Positions 24,916 to 39,898 of a DNA stretch of 64,000 nucleotides are shown here, piece after piece. The notes beneath the pieces were generated by a model that was not told the origin of the DNA, ran no database searches, and saw nothing but the letters and a program-made list of their open reading frames with translations. Position 1 is the stretch's first letter. Each line of letters opens with the position of its first letter. This DNA is from Osedax fenrisi (taxonomy: Eukaryota > Annelida > Polychaeta > Sabellida > Siboglinidae), in NCBI GenBank assembly GCA_964019155.1, contig OZ025245.1, forward strand, positions 33,175,707-33,239,706, in the 5' to 3' direction. The position numbers and the translations under genes are program-made.

Positions 24916-27000
24916 GTATTAGGATATCGCGAACGCGAGATCCGTTTTCCCTAAGGAAAACGTCGGGTGATAAAGTGGGGCAGCGGGGTTTTAATAGATG
25001 ATTTACTTTTTTGAATATGTATTCGCGTGATACCAATAATCGTTAAATAGTGTCATTTTTTAGTCGATTTACGTAATCGAAAAATTTAAATTCGACGCAA
25101 ATTTTTAATAACAAACTTTATCGTGAATAATTTGATGGTAAATAATTTCGTAAAAATGAGTTTCTTTAATTTCGAATACATTACGTAGATTTACGAAATC
25201 TTACTTCCGGTTTAAATATCTAAATACAAATTGGTACATCGTAATTTATTTACCCGTATTATTGAGAAAAAGTTCAAGAATATGTAAAATCGAGTTAATA
25301 TTAATTATTTCCCATCTACGCCATGTAAACATAAATAATTAAACATATGTGATACGATACGGTAATGTAAAAAATCAAAATCTACAATAATTATTCGATT
25401 TCAATAATTTTAACTTTATTAAATAGATAATTAAAATAGAATATAATTTTATAAATTGGGACTTATTATGTTTAATATTCTTCGAGCTACGGCTGAAATA
25501 GTGAAAAATACATGATTTTAGAGTAGTCTATTTGACCGACTTCCGGTCATATTTTCGCATAAATTATGGATTCATCAGATTAGGAGTACGAAAATACATT
25601 TAATAAAATGAGAAAAATCATGAAAATATCAATAATAGGGTTTCCATCTCTATTTTAATATTTCGCCAAATATATTCATATATATATGGTCAAAGAAAAA
25701 AAATATAGATTTATAAAAAAATATTTTTTCTAAAATCTATTCTATAATTATATATGCATTACATACCGAGTGAGACTATACAAGTGAGACTATATATATG
25801 TATGTGGTCATTGATATTTGTAGTTATAGTTATAGTTATTTTCACAGTTGTGGTTAAGTTGGGTTAAGTTTTAATTTTTGTAGGTTTTTTGTAGCCGCAT
25901 TACTTCCCGAGTGAGCCTATAAAAGCATATTTATTTATATTGTTATTTTCACAGTTGTGGTTAGGTTAGGTTAAGTTTAAATTTTTGGAGGTTTTTTTTA
26001 ACTGCATTACTTCCCGAGTGAGCCTATACAAGCATATTGATATATTTGTTTGTGTAGTCATTGATATTTGGAGTATTAGTTATTTTCACAGTTGTGGTTA
26101 GGTTGGGTTAAGTTTTAATTTGTGTAGGTTTTTTTTATCTGCTTTACTATCCGAGTGAGCCTATACAAGTATATTTTCACAGTTGTGGTTAAGTTGGGTT
26201 AAGTTTAAATTTTTGGAGGTTTTTTTAGCTGCATTACTTCCCGCGTGAGCCTATAAAAGTATATATCCACGGTTGTGGTTAGGTTGGGTTAAGTTTTAAT
26301 TTGTGGAGGTTTTTTTTAGCTGCATTACTTCCCGAGTGAGCCTATAAAAGTATATTTCCACGGTTGTGGTTAGGTTGGATTAAGTTTTAATTTTTGTAGG
26401 TTTTTTTTAGTTGAATTACTTCCCGAGTGAAACTATAAAAGCATATTTATTTATATTGTTATTTTCACAGTTGTGGTTAGGTTGGGTTAAGTTTTAATTT
26501 TGGTAGGTTTTTTTAGCTGCATTACTTCCCGAGTGATCCTATAAAAGTATATTTTCACTGTTATGGTTAGGTTGGGTTAAGTTTTAATTTGTGTAGGTTT
26601 TTTTTAGCTGCATTACTTCCCGAGTGAACCTATAAAAGAATATTTATTTATATTATTATTTTCACAATTGTGGTTAGATTGGATTAAGTTTCAATATTGG
26701 TGGTTTTTTTAAGCTGCATTACTTCCCGAGTGAACCTATAAAAGCATATTTATTTATATTGTTATTTTCACAGTTTTGGTTAGGTTGGGTTAAGTTTTAA
26801 TATTGGTGTTTTTTAATAGTGAGGTTTTTTTTAGCTGCATTACTTCCCGAGTGAGCCTATAAAAGTATATTGTCACGGTTGTGGTTAGGTTGGGTTAAGT
26901 TTTAATTTACCTATATAAACATATTAATACAAATTCCCAAGTATATCACAAAGTGAACGTTACGCGCGATCACGGGCGAAGCCGGGCCCCGGCCGCCTAG
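24857..27000 (+). mobile_element. Non-autonomous Helitron with internal tandem array
   Basis: The 5' end ATACTATATTAGCGAAAATG, followed by TG repeats, fits Helitron 5' termini of the ACTATATTA.GCGAAA type. The 3' end CACGGGCGAAGCCGGGCCCC, then GGCCGCCTAG, has a GC-rich hairpin followed by CTAG, as Helitrons do. There are no terminal inverted repeats and no Rep/helicase coding sequence. About half the length is a satellite array (25810-26915). The exact 5' base is uncertain; the 3' end at 27000 is well defined. Confidence 0.7.
25810..26915 (+). repeat. ~100-bp minisatellite inside the Helitron
   Basis: About eleven units with the order TTTTCACAGTTGTGGTTAGG, TTGGGTTAAGTTTTAATTT, GTAGGTTTTTTT, AGCTGCATTACTTCCCGAGT, GAGCCTATAAAAG(C/T)ATAT. 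Some units carry an extra TTATTTATATTGTTA. GGTTAGGTTGGGTTAAG resembles the insect TTAGG telomere motif but is embedded in a longer unit. Confidence 0.85.
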
Positions 27001-27140
<140 letters not shown>

Positions 27141-28150
27141 GATTGATTGATAATTTATTTTAGCAAATAGATAGCCGAAAATATAATCGAAAGTATAAAG
27201 TATAGATATTTGCTAACGATAACATACGTTATAGAAATAAACAAAGAATAATACGAAATTAAAAAATTAAAGAAATTAAAACGTTTTACAGTTACCGTAA
27301 AAATAAACGAAAAACAATCGAAAGTAGAAATAAATCATATAGTAAAAATAAACGAAAAATGATCAAAATAGAAATAAAAGATAGCGTAAAAATAATCGAA
27401 AATAGAAATAAAATACATTATTTTGTAAGTGGCATCGAAATATTCAATTTCTACTTTAATTTTGTAGAAATCTTCTTATCTTTGTACCCTGTTTTAGTAA
27501 TAAATTATTAGTTATATAGTTTAATATTTAAATGTTAAATTTTAAATATATTATAAACAGAACATGTTTAAAATCAATTAAACCAATACTAGAATGAAAC
27601 AAATACTTGAATGAAACAAACAAATAATGTAATACTTACCAAAATCTGTAATAATAATAGGTAGTACTTTATTAATTTTATATTTTAATTGTATAATAAA
27701 TTTGAAACATATATATATATATATACAAACAGAACAAGTTACAAATAAAATAAACCAATATACCTATACAAAAACAGTTAATAACAAAACATACCAATAA
27801 TATTACGAAACAAACAATATAATACTTATCACTATAATCTGAAATAATAGAAAATTATTAATATTGTAGTTTAGTAATATAATACATTTGAAAAATATTT
27901 ACAAAATATATATAAAACAAACATATAACACCGAACAAACAAAAATAAAATAATACTTCCCACTTTATCTGTAATAATAATGAATTATTAATTTTATATT
28001 ATAGTATATTTGAAATATAGATATAAAAACCCGAATTTTCTATAACAAAAATAAATGTATAACAAAATATAATATAGAACAAACAAAAATAAAATAATAC
28101 TTCCCACTTTATTTCTTCAATTTCAATATATTCTTCGGAAGTAGAACCTA
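27141..28150 (-). mobile_element. Internally deleted CR1-like copy (family of copy II)
   Basis: 27141-28109 matches the 3' UTR of copy II (17899 to about 18870) with about 95% identity by eye. It then jumps to a 32-bp block (28110-28142) that matches 20938-20969, inside ORF2 of copy II, and then to unrelated sequence. About 2.1 kb of the parent, covering the 5' end of the UTR and most of RT, is therefore missing. The retained ORF2 piece is too short to code for anything. Confidence 0.75.
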
Positions 28151-28158
28151 CGTGTTAA

Positions 28159-28159
28159 A

Positions 28160-28193
<34 letters not shown>

Positions 28194-28198
28194 ATTAA

Positions 28199-28289
<91 letters not shown>

Positions 28290-28292
28290 ATA

Positions 28293-28381
<89 letters not shown>
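28159..28381. repeat. (ATT)n microsatellite
   Basis: A long ATT array with AATATTAAT and TAATAATT interruptions, between the deleted CR1-like copy and the right terminal region of the 23-kb element. Poly-Ile frames on both strands are artefacts. Confidence 0.95.
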
Positions 28382-28382
<1 letters not shown>

Positions 28383-28403
28383 ATATATTTAAATATACAT
28401 ATT

Positions 28404-29661
28404 ATATGACTTAAGTTCAACTTAAGTTATTGATGTTATCCTATTAATATTTATCTATATAGTTTTTATTTAATTATAAAGAAAATTATAATATATATTC
28501 TAATTATAAAAATAATTAAATCAAAACTATATATAATATAATTAAATATTTATATAAAATATATCAAGACAGTTGGTTTATCACTTGATTATAATAAGAT
28601 GCACTGTAAATACAATGTTAATCTCTGTTATGACACTTTTTTATAACAAAAAATAATTATCTTTTTTAATATAATATAATATATTATATGTATCATACAC
28701 ACAATAAAACTTATTTTATTTAAATTAAGTTTGACCTAAGTTATAACTTAAGTCATACACACAATAAAACCTAGTTCAGCTGACTTAAGTTTGACTTAAG
28801 TTTTAACTTAAGTTATAACTTAAATCATACACACAATAAAACCTAGTTCAGCTGACTTAAGTTTGACCTAAGTTATAACTTAAGTCATACACACAATAAA
28901 ACCTAGTTCAGCTGACTTAAGTTTGACTTAAGTTTTAACTTAAGTTATAACTTAAATCATACACACAATAAAACCTAGTTCAGCTGACTTAAGTTTGACC
29001 TAAGTTATAACTTAAGTCATACACACAATAAAACCTAGTTCAGCTGACTTAAGTTTGACTTAAGTTATAACTTAAGTCATACACACAATAAAATCTAGTT
29101 CAGCTGACTTAAGTTTGACTTAAGTTATAACTTAAGTCATACACACAATAAAACCTAGTTCAGCTGACTTAAGTTTGACTTAAGTTATAACTTAAGTCAT
29201 ACACACAATAAAACCTAGTTCAGCTGACTTAAGTTTGACTTAAGTTTTAACTTAAGTTATAACTTAAGTCATACACACAATAAAACCTAGTTCAGCTGAC
29301 TTAAGTTTGACCTAAGTTATAACTTAAGTCATACACACAATAAAACCTAGTTCAGGTGACTTAAGTTTGACTTAAGTTATAACTTAAGTCATACACAAAA
29401 TAAAACCTAGTTCAGTTGACTTAAGTTTGACCTAAGTCATAAATTAAGTTTTTCATGCCTTAAAAACTTAAGTCATTTCGAATTAAGTTAGACTTAAGAA
29501 ATAAATTAAGTTACTTAAGTTATATAAAATTAAAAATACTTAAGTTTGACTTACGTTTTGAACCAGATTTTTGACTTAAGTCAATGGGACCAACTATGAA
29601 GCAAGTATTTTATTTGTGAACCAAGTATGGACCAAGTTTGACCCAATCTGTGTTACTTGGG
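28404..29661. repeat. Right terminal region with 60-bp tandem array
   Basis: It begins with GACTTAAGTTCAACTTAAGT (inverse of the left inner edge) and ends GTTACTTGGG. From about 28740 to 29440 a 60-bp unit (GACTTAAGTTTGACTTAAGT, TATAACTTAAGTCATACACA, CAATAAAACCTAGTTCAGCT) repeats about eleven times; some units are 72 bp. The unit is packed with the palindrome ACTTAAGT. The AATAAAACCTAGTTCAG part resembles the variant units of the left array but lies in the same, not inverted, orientation. Confidence 0.8.
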
Positions 29662-29663
29662 TA

Positions 29664-30283
29664 TATGTGTAATGGTTCCTCTACCTGGTCGAAATCCGTT
29701 TTGGTTATTCCTCAACAATTTATCGACTGTAGGTTGAATTCTGTTCAGAATCATCTTGTTTGTTATCTTTGATGCAATACTTGATAAGCTTATTCCTCTG
29801 TAGTTATTTACATCGCTTAGATCTCCAGATTTAGGTAGTGGCTTTATGTTGCTTGATGTCCATTGAGCTGGTGTTTCTTGTAAAAAATAGTAATATTTGC
29901 AAAGTTTAGTATGATGTCGTCAAATTTGCAGTACTTTAGTATCTCTGGACTTATATCATCAGGTCCTGCAGACTTACCATATTTAAGATTGTCTGTCACT
30001 TTTCTATATACTTCAAGAGTAAAAGCTGTTATGAGTATATTATGTGTTTCATTCAAATCCAAATTGAGATCTGCATTAAATGATATGTTTTCATCGACTT
30101 TTCTATCACTGCTCAGTAATTTGTTGAAGTGTTCGTATCATATCTTGACTCTATCTTCTTTACTTTTCGCCTTTATAATTCCTTTTTTGGTGTTTTTACG
30201 GCTTGTTATTTCGTATATTAACTTCAAGCATTTATAATGTTTAGATTCATTGTTAATTCTACCTGATCTGTGGCATATAATTA
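29664..30283 (-). pseudogene. RTE-like reverse transcriptase, 5' half
   Basis: On the minus strand: linker KVTDNLKYGKSAGPDDISPE (the SAGPD.I block before RT), ILKYCKFDDIIL, then after a frameshift near 29890 the RT start PAQWTSSNIKPLPKSGDLSD, NNYRGISLSSIASKI, NGFRPGRGT, and ITHI at the junction with the 23-kb interval. It joins in frame to 6325 (LAIR...). Upstream (30063-30240) more of the linker is readable with a stop. The 108-residue plus-strand frame is a shadow. Confidence 0.85.
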
Positions 30284-30314
30284 TACCATAGTATCTATGT
30301 ATAGGTAATGTATT

Positions 30315-30358
<44 letters not shown>

Positions 30359-30372
30359 CTTTTTTATGATAA

Positions 30373-30422
<50 letters not shown>

Positions 30423-30501
30423 AGTATTATATATAATTATACTATAGTATCTATGTATAGGTAATGTATTTATACATATATACTTTATTATAATACTTAT
30501 T

Positions 30502-30544
<43 letters not shown>

Positions 30545-30730
30545 AGTATTATATATAAGTATACCATAGTATCTATATATAGGTAATTTTTGTTTTTTTA
30601 TTTATATATATATATATACTTTATTATAATAATTATGTATGTATATATATATCTAGTATTATATATATAATAAACTATAGTATCTATGCATAGGTAATGT
30701 ATTTATATATACTTTATTATAATAATTATG

Positions 30731-30797
<67 letters not shown>

Positions 30798-30860
30798 AGT
30801 TTTATATATAATTATACTATAGTATCTAATAGATACTATCTATGTCTAGGCAATGTATTT
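30283..30860. repeat. Satellite of ~100-140 bp units with variable (TA)n
   Basis: Five units share ATTATACTATAGTATCTATG, TATAGGTAATGTATTTA, TACTTTATTATAATAATTA, then a (TA)n of variable length and CTAGTATTATATATA. Unit length varies with the TA tract. A related single unit is at 2405-2510. Confidence 0.8.
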
Positions 30861-30954
30861 ATATATACATAATTACTAAAATAAATTTGTAGATTTAATT
30901 CCATTATATTAAATTTAATATATAAATATTACTTTGGTTATATAATCAATTATT

Positions 30955-31262
30955 GTTTCTGCATCTAGAACATGCACTCACGCGTCAATCATTATCTTAT
31001 AAGATAAACACACCTCTTACAACGTACGCAAATTCCGCGACTCGCGCGCCGCCCGCCACATATTTTTTTAGTGTTCTCTTTGTGTGTTTTTTCTTCGCAT
31101 ACATTCCTCAGTTGTCTATATATCAGTTGTCAACAATACAACGTTTATAACGTATAGAATCTTCGAAATGTTACATTACAATTGAAAGCTGTTGGGTATT
31201 AACCATATTACACGAATACAAGTGAATCCTGTGTGGTATTAACCATACTACACGAATACAGG
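30955..31262 (+). other. CpG-rich patch with direct repeat, possible LTR or promoter relic
   Basis: An island of higher G+C with many CpG sites (ACGCGTC, CGACTCGCGCGCCGCCCGCC) in otherwise very AT-rich DNA, followed by a 40-bp segment repeated twice (GGTATTAACCATATTACACG... at 31176 and 31216). It could be a solo LTR or 5' region of a lost element; I find no TG...CA ends that convince. The 65-residue frame at 30953-31150 has no recognisable feature. Confidence 0.35.
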
Positions 31263-31296
31263 TATGTAACATAACACTCATATCCTAATATTATAA

Positions 31297-31362
<66 letters not shown>

Positions 31363-32878
31363 AAATGTAGTATAATGTACGACGTACATTTTACGTATCA
31401 CAGACTATTATTACATAATATTCATGATTTTATGTTACAATTTCATGGTTCACAACTTATGAATCATAAGTTATGAATCATAACTCTATATATAGACAAA
31501 GATACACAATTATTAACTATCTTAGTGTATTTATTTATGTGTATATTATATATATATATTTGTGTATGTGCATATATTTAATAATATGCATTTAGTTAGA
31601 AATGTATGTAGGTAGATATATATATATATATATATATACAAGAGAAATAAGATCAGAATACAGGTAAATGTTGGTTGTAGGAGGTCTTGCTATTATACGT
31701 AATTTGTAAATATAAAAATATCTGGAAAATATCTGGAATCATTTTCCAGTTTTGTGTTAAATGTATCATATTACTATAATATTATACGTACATTTATATA
31801 TGTATACTTTAATATATCTATTTTCAATATATAATAATTACTATTATACGTAATTTGTGTATATAAATCATATAGCATATATAAAGCATATATAAAAATA
31901 TCTGGAAAATATCTGGAATCTTTGAAAAATATCTGGAAACTAGTAACTCCCCTAAAAACTATTGAATTTCAAATAAATATGAAGTTTATATATATAAAAG
32001 CTTTAATTCTGATTTAATAATCATTACATTTAAGATATATTTAAATCTGACTTAATTCTGATTAAAATCTGCTTTAACTTTCGTTACGCTAAAATCTGCT
32101 TTAAATCTGCCGAAATTGTTTGTTGGTATACTACGCGATAAGACCGTATCGAAAATATCATATATATTTTTTATTTTAATAACACTATTCTATTTGTATA
32201 GACAATTTATATGTAGGAACTTACATATATAATACATCGGGCACAAATACTATCTTATGTATTTTTACTAGATTTATATTAACATATATAGTTATCCAAT
32301 CAATAAGATTTATATTTTAACAATTTAAATACTAGGTAGTACTCAATAAGATTTAGGTTAAGATCCTAGTTAATATATGGGTATTTCTGTATTCCTATTT
32401 ATGTAGGCTATACCTATATTATATATAACCCTGTTGTACATTATATTATATGTATATATTATATATATATATATATATATTAAAAATACAATATTTATTA
32501 GTAAGTAAATTTAAAATAAATAACTATATATAGGACGATATTTTTAAATAGTTAAATTTATTTTATATTTAATTAAATATACAAAGTGTATTTAATATAA
32601 TTGGATCATATTTAATTGTAATAAGTATGTTTATTTCTATCCAACTATATATATAATATATTATATTATATAAAAAATAAATAGTTTCATACATTTATTT
32701 TAAAAATATCGCTAGCTTTAGTTAAAAATTCTGAAGTCTTTAATATCTTCTTTGTATAGTTACTCTATAGTCTCTCTAAACGTTGTTGTCTCTTTGTAGT
32801 CGATGCCCTCACTCTTCTTAATTCTTGACCAGAATTTAATAGGCCAATCTGTTTTATGATTTCATAATATTATAATCA
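31263..32878. other. AT-rich noncoding DNA
   Basis: (TA)n at about 31300-31359. A 60-bp motif (ATTATACGTAATTTGT then ATATCTGGAAAATATCTGGA) occurs twice near 31694 and 31848. Short AAATCTG(C/A)TTTAA repeats lie at about 32040-32110. Nothing coding is seen. Confidence 0.65.
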
Positions 32879-33078
32879 NNNNNNNNNNNNNNNNNNNNNN
32901 NNNNNNNNNNNNNNNNNNNNNNNNNNNNNNNNNNNNNNNNNNNNNNNNNNNNNNNNNNNNNNNNNNNNNNNNNNNNNNNNNNNNNNNNNNNNNNNNNNNN
33001 NNNNNNNNNNNNNNNNNNNNNNNNNNNNNNNNNNNNNNNNNNNNNNNNNNNNNNNNNNNNNNNNNNNNNNNNNNNNNN
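32879..33078. other. Assembly gap of exactly 200 N
   Basis: Two hundred N, a round number typical of scaffolding software placing a gap of unknown size. The flanking sequences are two copies of the same region (see 24462-32878 and 33079-41879). Confidence 0.98.
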
Positions 33079-33238
33079 TGAAATTCAGTTTATTTTTAAG
33101 TTTTTGTATTTATAATTAATGTTTACCAAATAAAATGTTAACATATAATGCATTTTATAAATTTAGTTATTGAGTGTAATTATCATTTATACATATATAT
33201 AATATATATATACATATTGTTATTTTTATTATTTTATA

Positions 33239-33372
33239 TTGGTGGAGTCCTTTCATCCTATCCAGGAACTTATATGAATTTTTCCAGGCACTTATAACAA
33301 TAGTGCTCAAATAACATTCGAATCCGCTCTCGTGATAGGGCATCAATAGTTGTAATGAAAGCCCATCATTTA
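33239..33372 (-). mobile_element. SINE-like repeat (copy 2)
   Basis: Same as 24622-24755 within the duplicated segment. Confidence 0.42.
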
Positions 33373-33473
33373 TTATTACACAATTATATAAGATCACTTC
33401 TAAATATTATTGTAAGACCCATTTTATAAAATTAATTAATGGTCCGAACAAGGTTCGAATCCGTGCCTATAGG

Positions 33474-34355
33474 ATACTATATTAGCGAAAATGTCTGTTT
33501 GTGTGTGTGTGTGTGTGTGTGTAAGTATTAGGATCTCGCGAACGCGAGATCCGTTTTCCCTAAGGAAAACGTCGGGTGATAAAGTGGGGCAGCGGGGTTT
33601 TAATAGATGATTTACTTTTTTGAATATGTATTTGCGTGATACCAATAATCGTTAAATAGTGTCATTTTTTAGTCGATTTACGTAATCGAAAAATTTAAAT
33701 TCGACGCAAATTTTTAATAACAAACTTTATCGTGAATAATTTGATGGTAAATAATTTCGTAAAAATGAGTTTCTTTAATTTCGAATACATTACGTAGATT
33801 TACGAAATCCTACTTCCGGTTTGAATATCTAAATACAAATTGGTACATCGTAATTTATTTACCCGTATTATTGAGAAAAAGTTCAAGAATATGTAAAATC
33901 GAGTTAATATTAATTATTTCCCATCTACGCCATGTAAACATAAATAATTAAACATATGTGATACGATACGGTAATGTAAAAAATCAAAATCTACAATAAT
34001 TATTCGATTTCAATAATTTTAACTTTATTAAATAGATAATTAAAATAGAATATAATTTTATAAATTGGGACTTATTATGTTTAATATTCTTCGAGCTACG
34101 GCTGAAATAGTGAAAAATACATGATTTTAGAGTAGTCTATTTGACCGACTTCCGGTCATATTTTCGCATAAATTATGGATTCATCAGATTAGGAGTACGA
34201 AAATACATTTAATAAAATGAGAAAAATCATGAAAATATCAATAATAGGGTTTCCATCTCTATTTTAATATTTCGCCAAATATATTCATATTTTTTCTAAA
34301 ATCTATTCTATAATTATATATGCATTACATACCGAGTGAGACTATACAAGTGAGA

Positions 34356-34437
<82 letters not shown>

Positions 34438-35632
34438 GGTCATTGATATTTGTAGTTATAGTTATAGTTATTTTCACAGTTGTGGTTAAGTTGGGTTAAG
34501 TTTTAATTTTTGTAGGTTTTTTGTAGCCGCATTACTTCCCGAGTGAGCCTATAAAAGCATATTTATTTATATTGTTATTTTCACAGTTGTGGTTAGGTTA
34601 GGTTAAGTTTAAATTTTTGGAGGTTTTTTTTAACTGCATTACTTCCCGAGTGAGCCTATACAAGCATATTGATATATTTGTTTGTGTAGTCATTGATATT
34701 TGGAGTATTAGTTATTTTCACAGTTGTGGTTAGGTTGGGTTAAGTTTTAATTTGTGTAGGTTTTTTTTATCTGCTTTACTATCCGAGTGAGCCTATACAA
34801 GTATATTTTCACAGTTGTGGTTAGGTTGGGTTAAGTTTAAATTTTTGGAGGTTTTTTTAGCTGCATTACTTCCCGAGTGAGCCTATAAAAGTATATTTCC
34901 ACGGTTGTGGTTAGGTTGGGTTCAGTTTTAATTTGTGGAGGTTTTTTTTAGCTGCATTACTTCCCGAGTGAGCCTATAAAAGTATATTTCCACGGTTGTG
35001 GTTAGGTTGGATTAAGTTTTAATTTTTGTAGGTTTTTTTTAGTTGAATTACTTCCCGAGTGAAACTATAAAAGCATATTTATTTATATTGTTATTTTCAC
35101 AGTTGTGGTTAGGTTGGGTTAAGTTTTAATTTTGGTAGGTTTTTTTAGCTGCATTACTTCCCGAGTGATCCTATAAAAGTATATGTTCACTGTTATGGTT
35201 AGGTTGGGTTAAGTTTTAATTTGTGTAGGTTTTTTTTAGCTGCATTACTTCCCGAGTGAACCTATAAAAGAATATTTATTTATATTATTATTTTCACAAT
35301 TGTGGTTAGATTGGATTAAGTTTCAATATTGGTGGTTTTTTTAAGCTGCATTACTTCCCGAGTGAACCTATAAAAGCATATTTATTTATATTGTTATTTT
35401 CACAGTTTTGGTTAGGTTGGGTTAAGTTTTAATATTGGTGTTTTTTAATAGTGAGGTTTTTTTTAGCTGCATTACTTCCCGAGTGAGCCTATAAAAGTAT
35501 ATTGTCACGGTTGTGGTTAGGTTGGGTTAAGTTTTAATTTACCTATATAAACATATTAATACAAATTCCCAAGTATATCACAAAGTGAACGTTACGCGCG
35601 ATCACGGGCGAAGCCGGGCCCCGGCCGCCTAG
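33474..35632 (+). mobile_element. Non-autonomous Helitron (copy 2)
   Basis: Same element as 24857-27000 with the same 5' and CTAG 3' ends. It differs by a shorter TG tract, a (TA)n of about 70 bp at 34361-34430, a deletion of about 50 bp nearby, and a few substitutions in the satellite array. Confidence 0.7.
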
Positions 35633-35633
35633 A

Positions 35634-36860
<1,227 letters not shown>

Positions 36861-36868
36861 GTGTTAAA

Positions 36869-37197
<329 letters not shown>

Positions 37198-37220
37198 TAT
37201 ATTTAAATATACATGTTATA

Positions 37221-38589
37221 TGACTTAAGTTCAACTTAAGTTATTGATGTTATCCTATTAATATTTATCTATATAGTTTTTATTTAATTATAAAGAAAAT
37301 TATAATATATATTCTAATTATAAAAATAATTAAATCAAAACTATATATAATATAATTAAATATTTATATAAAATATATCAAGACAGTTGGTTTATCACTT
37401 GATTATAATAAGATGCACTGTAAATACAATGTTAATCTCTGTTATGACACTTTTTTATAACAAAAAATAATTATCTTTTTTAATATAATATAATATATTA
37501 TATGTATCATACACACAATAAAACTTATTTTATTTAAATTAAGTTTGACCTAAGTTATAACTTAAGTCATACACACAATAAAACCTAGTTCAGCTGACTT
37601 AAGTTTGACTTAAGTTTTAACTTAAGTTATAACTTAAATCATACACACAATAAAACCTAGTTCAGCTGACTTAAGTTTGACCTAAGTTATAACTTAAGTC
37701 ATACACACAATAAAACCTAGTTCAGCTGACTTAAGTTTGACTTAAGTTTTAACTTAAGTTATAACTTAAATCATACACACAATAAAACCTAGTTCAGCTG
37801 ACTTAAGTTTGACCTAAGTTATAACTTAAGTCATACACACAATAAAACCTAGTTCAGCTGACTTAAGTTTGACTTAAGTTATAACTTAAGTCATACACAC
37901 AATAAAATCTAGTTCAGCTGACTTAAGTTTGACTTAAGTTATAACTTAAGTCATACACACAATAAAACCTAGTTCAGCTGACTTAAGTTTGACCTAAGTT
38001 ATAACTTAAGTCATACACACAATAAAACCTAGTTCAGCTGACTTAAGTTTGACCTAAGTTATAACTTAAGTCATACACACAATAAAACCTAGTTCAGCTG
38101 ACTTAAGTTTGACTTAAGTTATAACTTAAGTCATACACACAATAAAACCTAGTTCAGCTGACTTAAGTTTGACTTAAGTTATAACTTAAGTCATACACAC
38201 AATAAAACCTAGTTCAGCTGACTTAAGTTTGACCTAAGTTATAACTTAAGTCATACACACAATAAAACCTAGTTCAGGTGACTTAAGTTTGACTTAAGTT
38301 ATAACTTAAGTCATACACAAAATAAAACCTAGTTCAGTTGACTTAAGTTTGACCTAAGTCATAAATTAAGTTTTTCATGCCTTAAAAACTTAAGTCATTT
38401 CGAATTAAGTTAGACTTAAGAAATAAATTAAGTTACAGTGACTTAAGTTATATAAAATTAAAAATACTTAAGTTTGACTTACGTTTTGAACCAGATTTTT
38501 GACTTAAGTCAATGGGACCAACTATGAAGCAAGTATTTTATTTGTGAACCAAGTATGGACCAAGTTTGACCCAATCTGTGTTACTTGGG
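37221..38589. repeat. Right terminal region with 60-bp array (copy 2)
   Basis: Counterpart of 28404-29661, with about two more 60-bp units and a slightly longer stretch near 38430. Ends in the same GTTACTTGGG followed by TA. Confidence 0.8.
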
Positions 38590-38591
38590 TA

Positions 38592-39210
38592 TATGTGTAA
38601 TGGTTCCTCTACCTGGTCGAAATCCGTTTTGGTTATTCCTCAACAATTTATCGACTGTAGGTTGAATTCTGTTCAGAATCATCTTGTTTGTTATCTTTGA
38701 TGCAATACTTGATAAGCTTATTCCTCTGTAGTTATTTACATCGCTTAGATCTCCAGATTTAGGTAGTGGCTTTATGTTGCTTGATGTCCATTGAGCTGGT
38801 GTTTCTTGTAAAAAATAGTATATTATTTGCAAAGTTTAGTATGATGTCGTCAAATTTGCAGTACTTTAGTATCTCTGGACTTATATCATCAGGTCCTGCA
38901 GACTTACCATATTTAAGATTGTCTGTCACTTTTCTATATACTTCAAGAGTAAAAGCTGTTATGAGTATATTATGTGTTTCATTCAAATCAAAATTGAGAT
39001 CTGCATTAAATGATATGTTTTCATCGACTTTTCTATCACTGCTCAGTAATTTGTTGAAGTGTTCGTATCATATCTTGACTCTATCTTCTTTACTTTTCGC
39101 CTTTATAATTCCTTTTTTGGTGTTTTTACGGCTTGTTATTTCGTATATTAACTTCAAGCATTTATAATGTTTAGATTCTTTGTTAATTCTACCTGATCTG
39201 TGGCATATAA
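38592..39210 (-). pseudogene. RTE-like reverse transcriptase, 5' half (copy 2)
   Basis: Counterpart of 29664-30283, showing the same linker and RT blocks and the same frameshift region; a small indel near 38820 changes the local frame. Two overlapping open frames (38581-38832 and 38759-38986) are pieces of this one protein. Confidence 0.82.
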
Positions 39211-39244
39211 TTATACCATAGTATCTATGTATAGGTAATGTATT

Positions 39245-39288
<44 letters not shown>

Positions 39289-39303
39289 CTTTTTTTATGA
39301 TAA

Positions 39304-39389
<86 letters not shown>

Positions 39390-39468
39390 AGTATTATATA
39401 TAATTATACTATAGTATCTATGTATAGGTAATGTATGTATACATATATACTTTATTATAATACTTATT

Positions 39469-39509
<41 letters not shown>

Positions 39510-39691
39510 AGTATTATATATAAGTATACCATAGTATCTATATATAGGTAATTTTTGTTTTTTTATTTATATATATATATACTTTATTATAATAATTATG
39601 TATGTATATATATATCTAGTATTATATATAATAAACTATAGTATCTATGCATAGGTAATGTATTTATATATACTTTATTATAATAATTATG

Positions 39692-39740
<49 letters not shown>

Positions 39741-39800
39741 AGTTTTATATATAATTATACTATAGTATCTAATAGATACTATCTATGTCTAGGCAATGTA
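39210..39800. repeat. Satellite with variable (TA)n (copy 2)
   Basis: Counterpart of 30283-30860; the TA tract lengths differ in most units. Confidence 0.8.
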
Positions 39801-39898
39801 TTTATATATACATAATTACTAAAATAAATTTGTAGATTTAATTCCATTATATTAAATTTAATATATAAATATTACTTTGGTTATATAATCAATTATTG

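Noticed and set aside
25810..26915. Telomere repeat array
   Set aside because: The TTAGG-like motif occurs once per ~100-bp unit inside a Helitron, not as a continuous short repeat.
28740..29440. CRISPR-like array
   Set aside because: Adjacent direct repeats without unique spacers, in a eukaryotic repeat terminus and without cas genes.
30953..31150. 65-residue frame as a conserved gene (present twice)
   Set aside because: Present twice only because of the assembly duplication; no domain or signal is recognisable.
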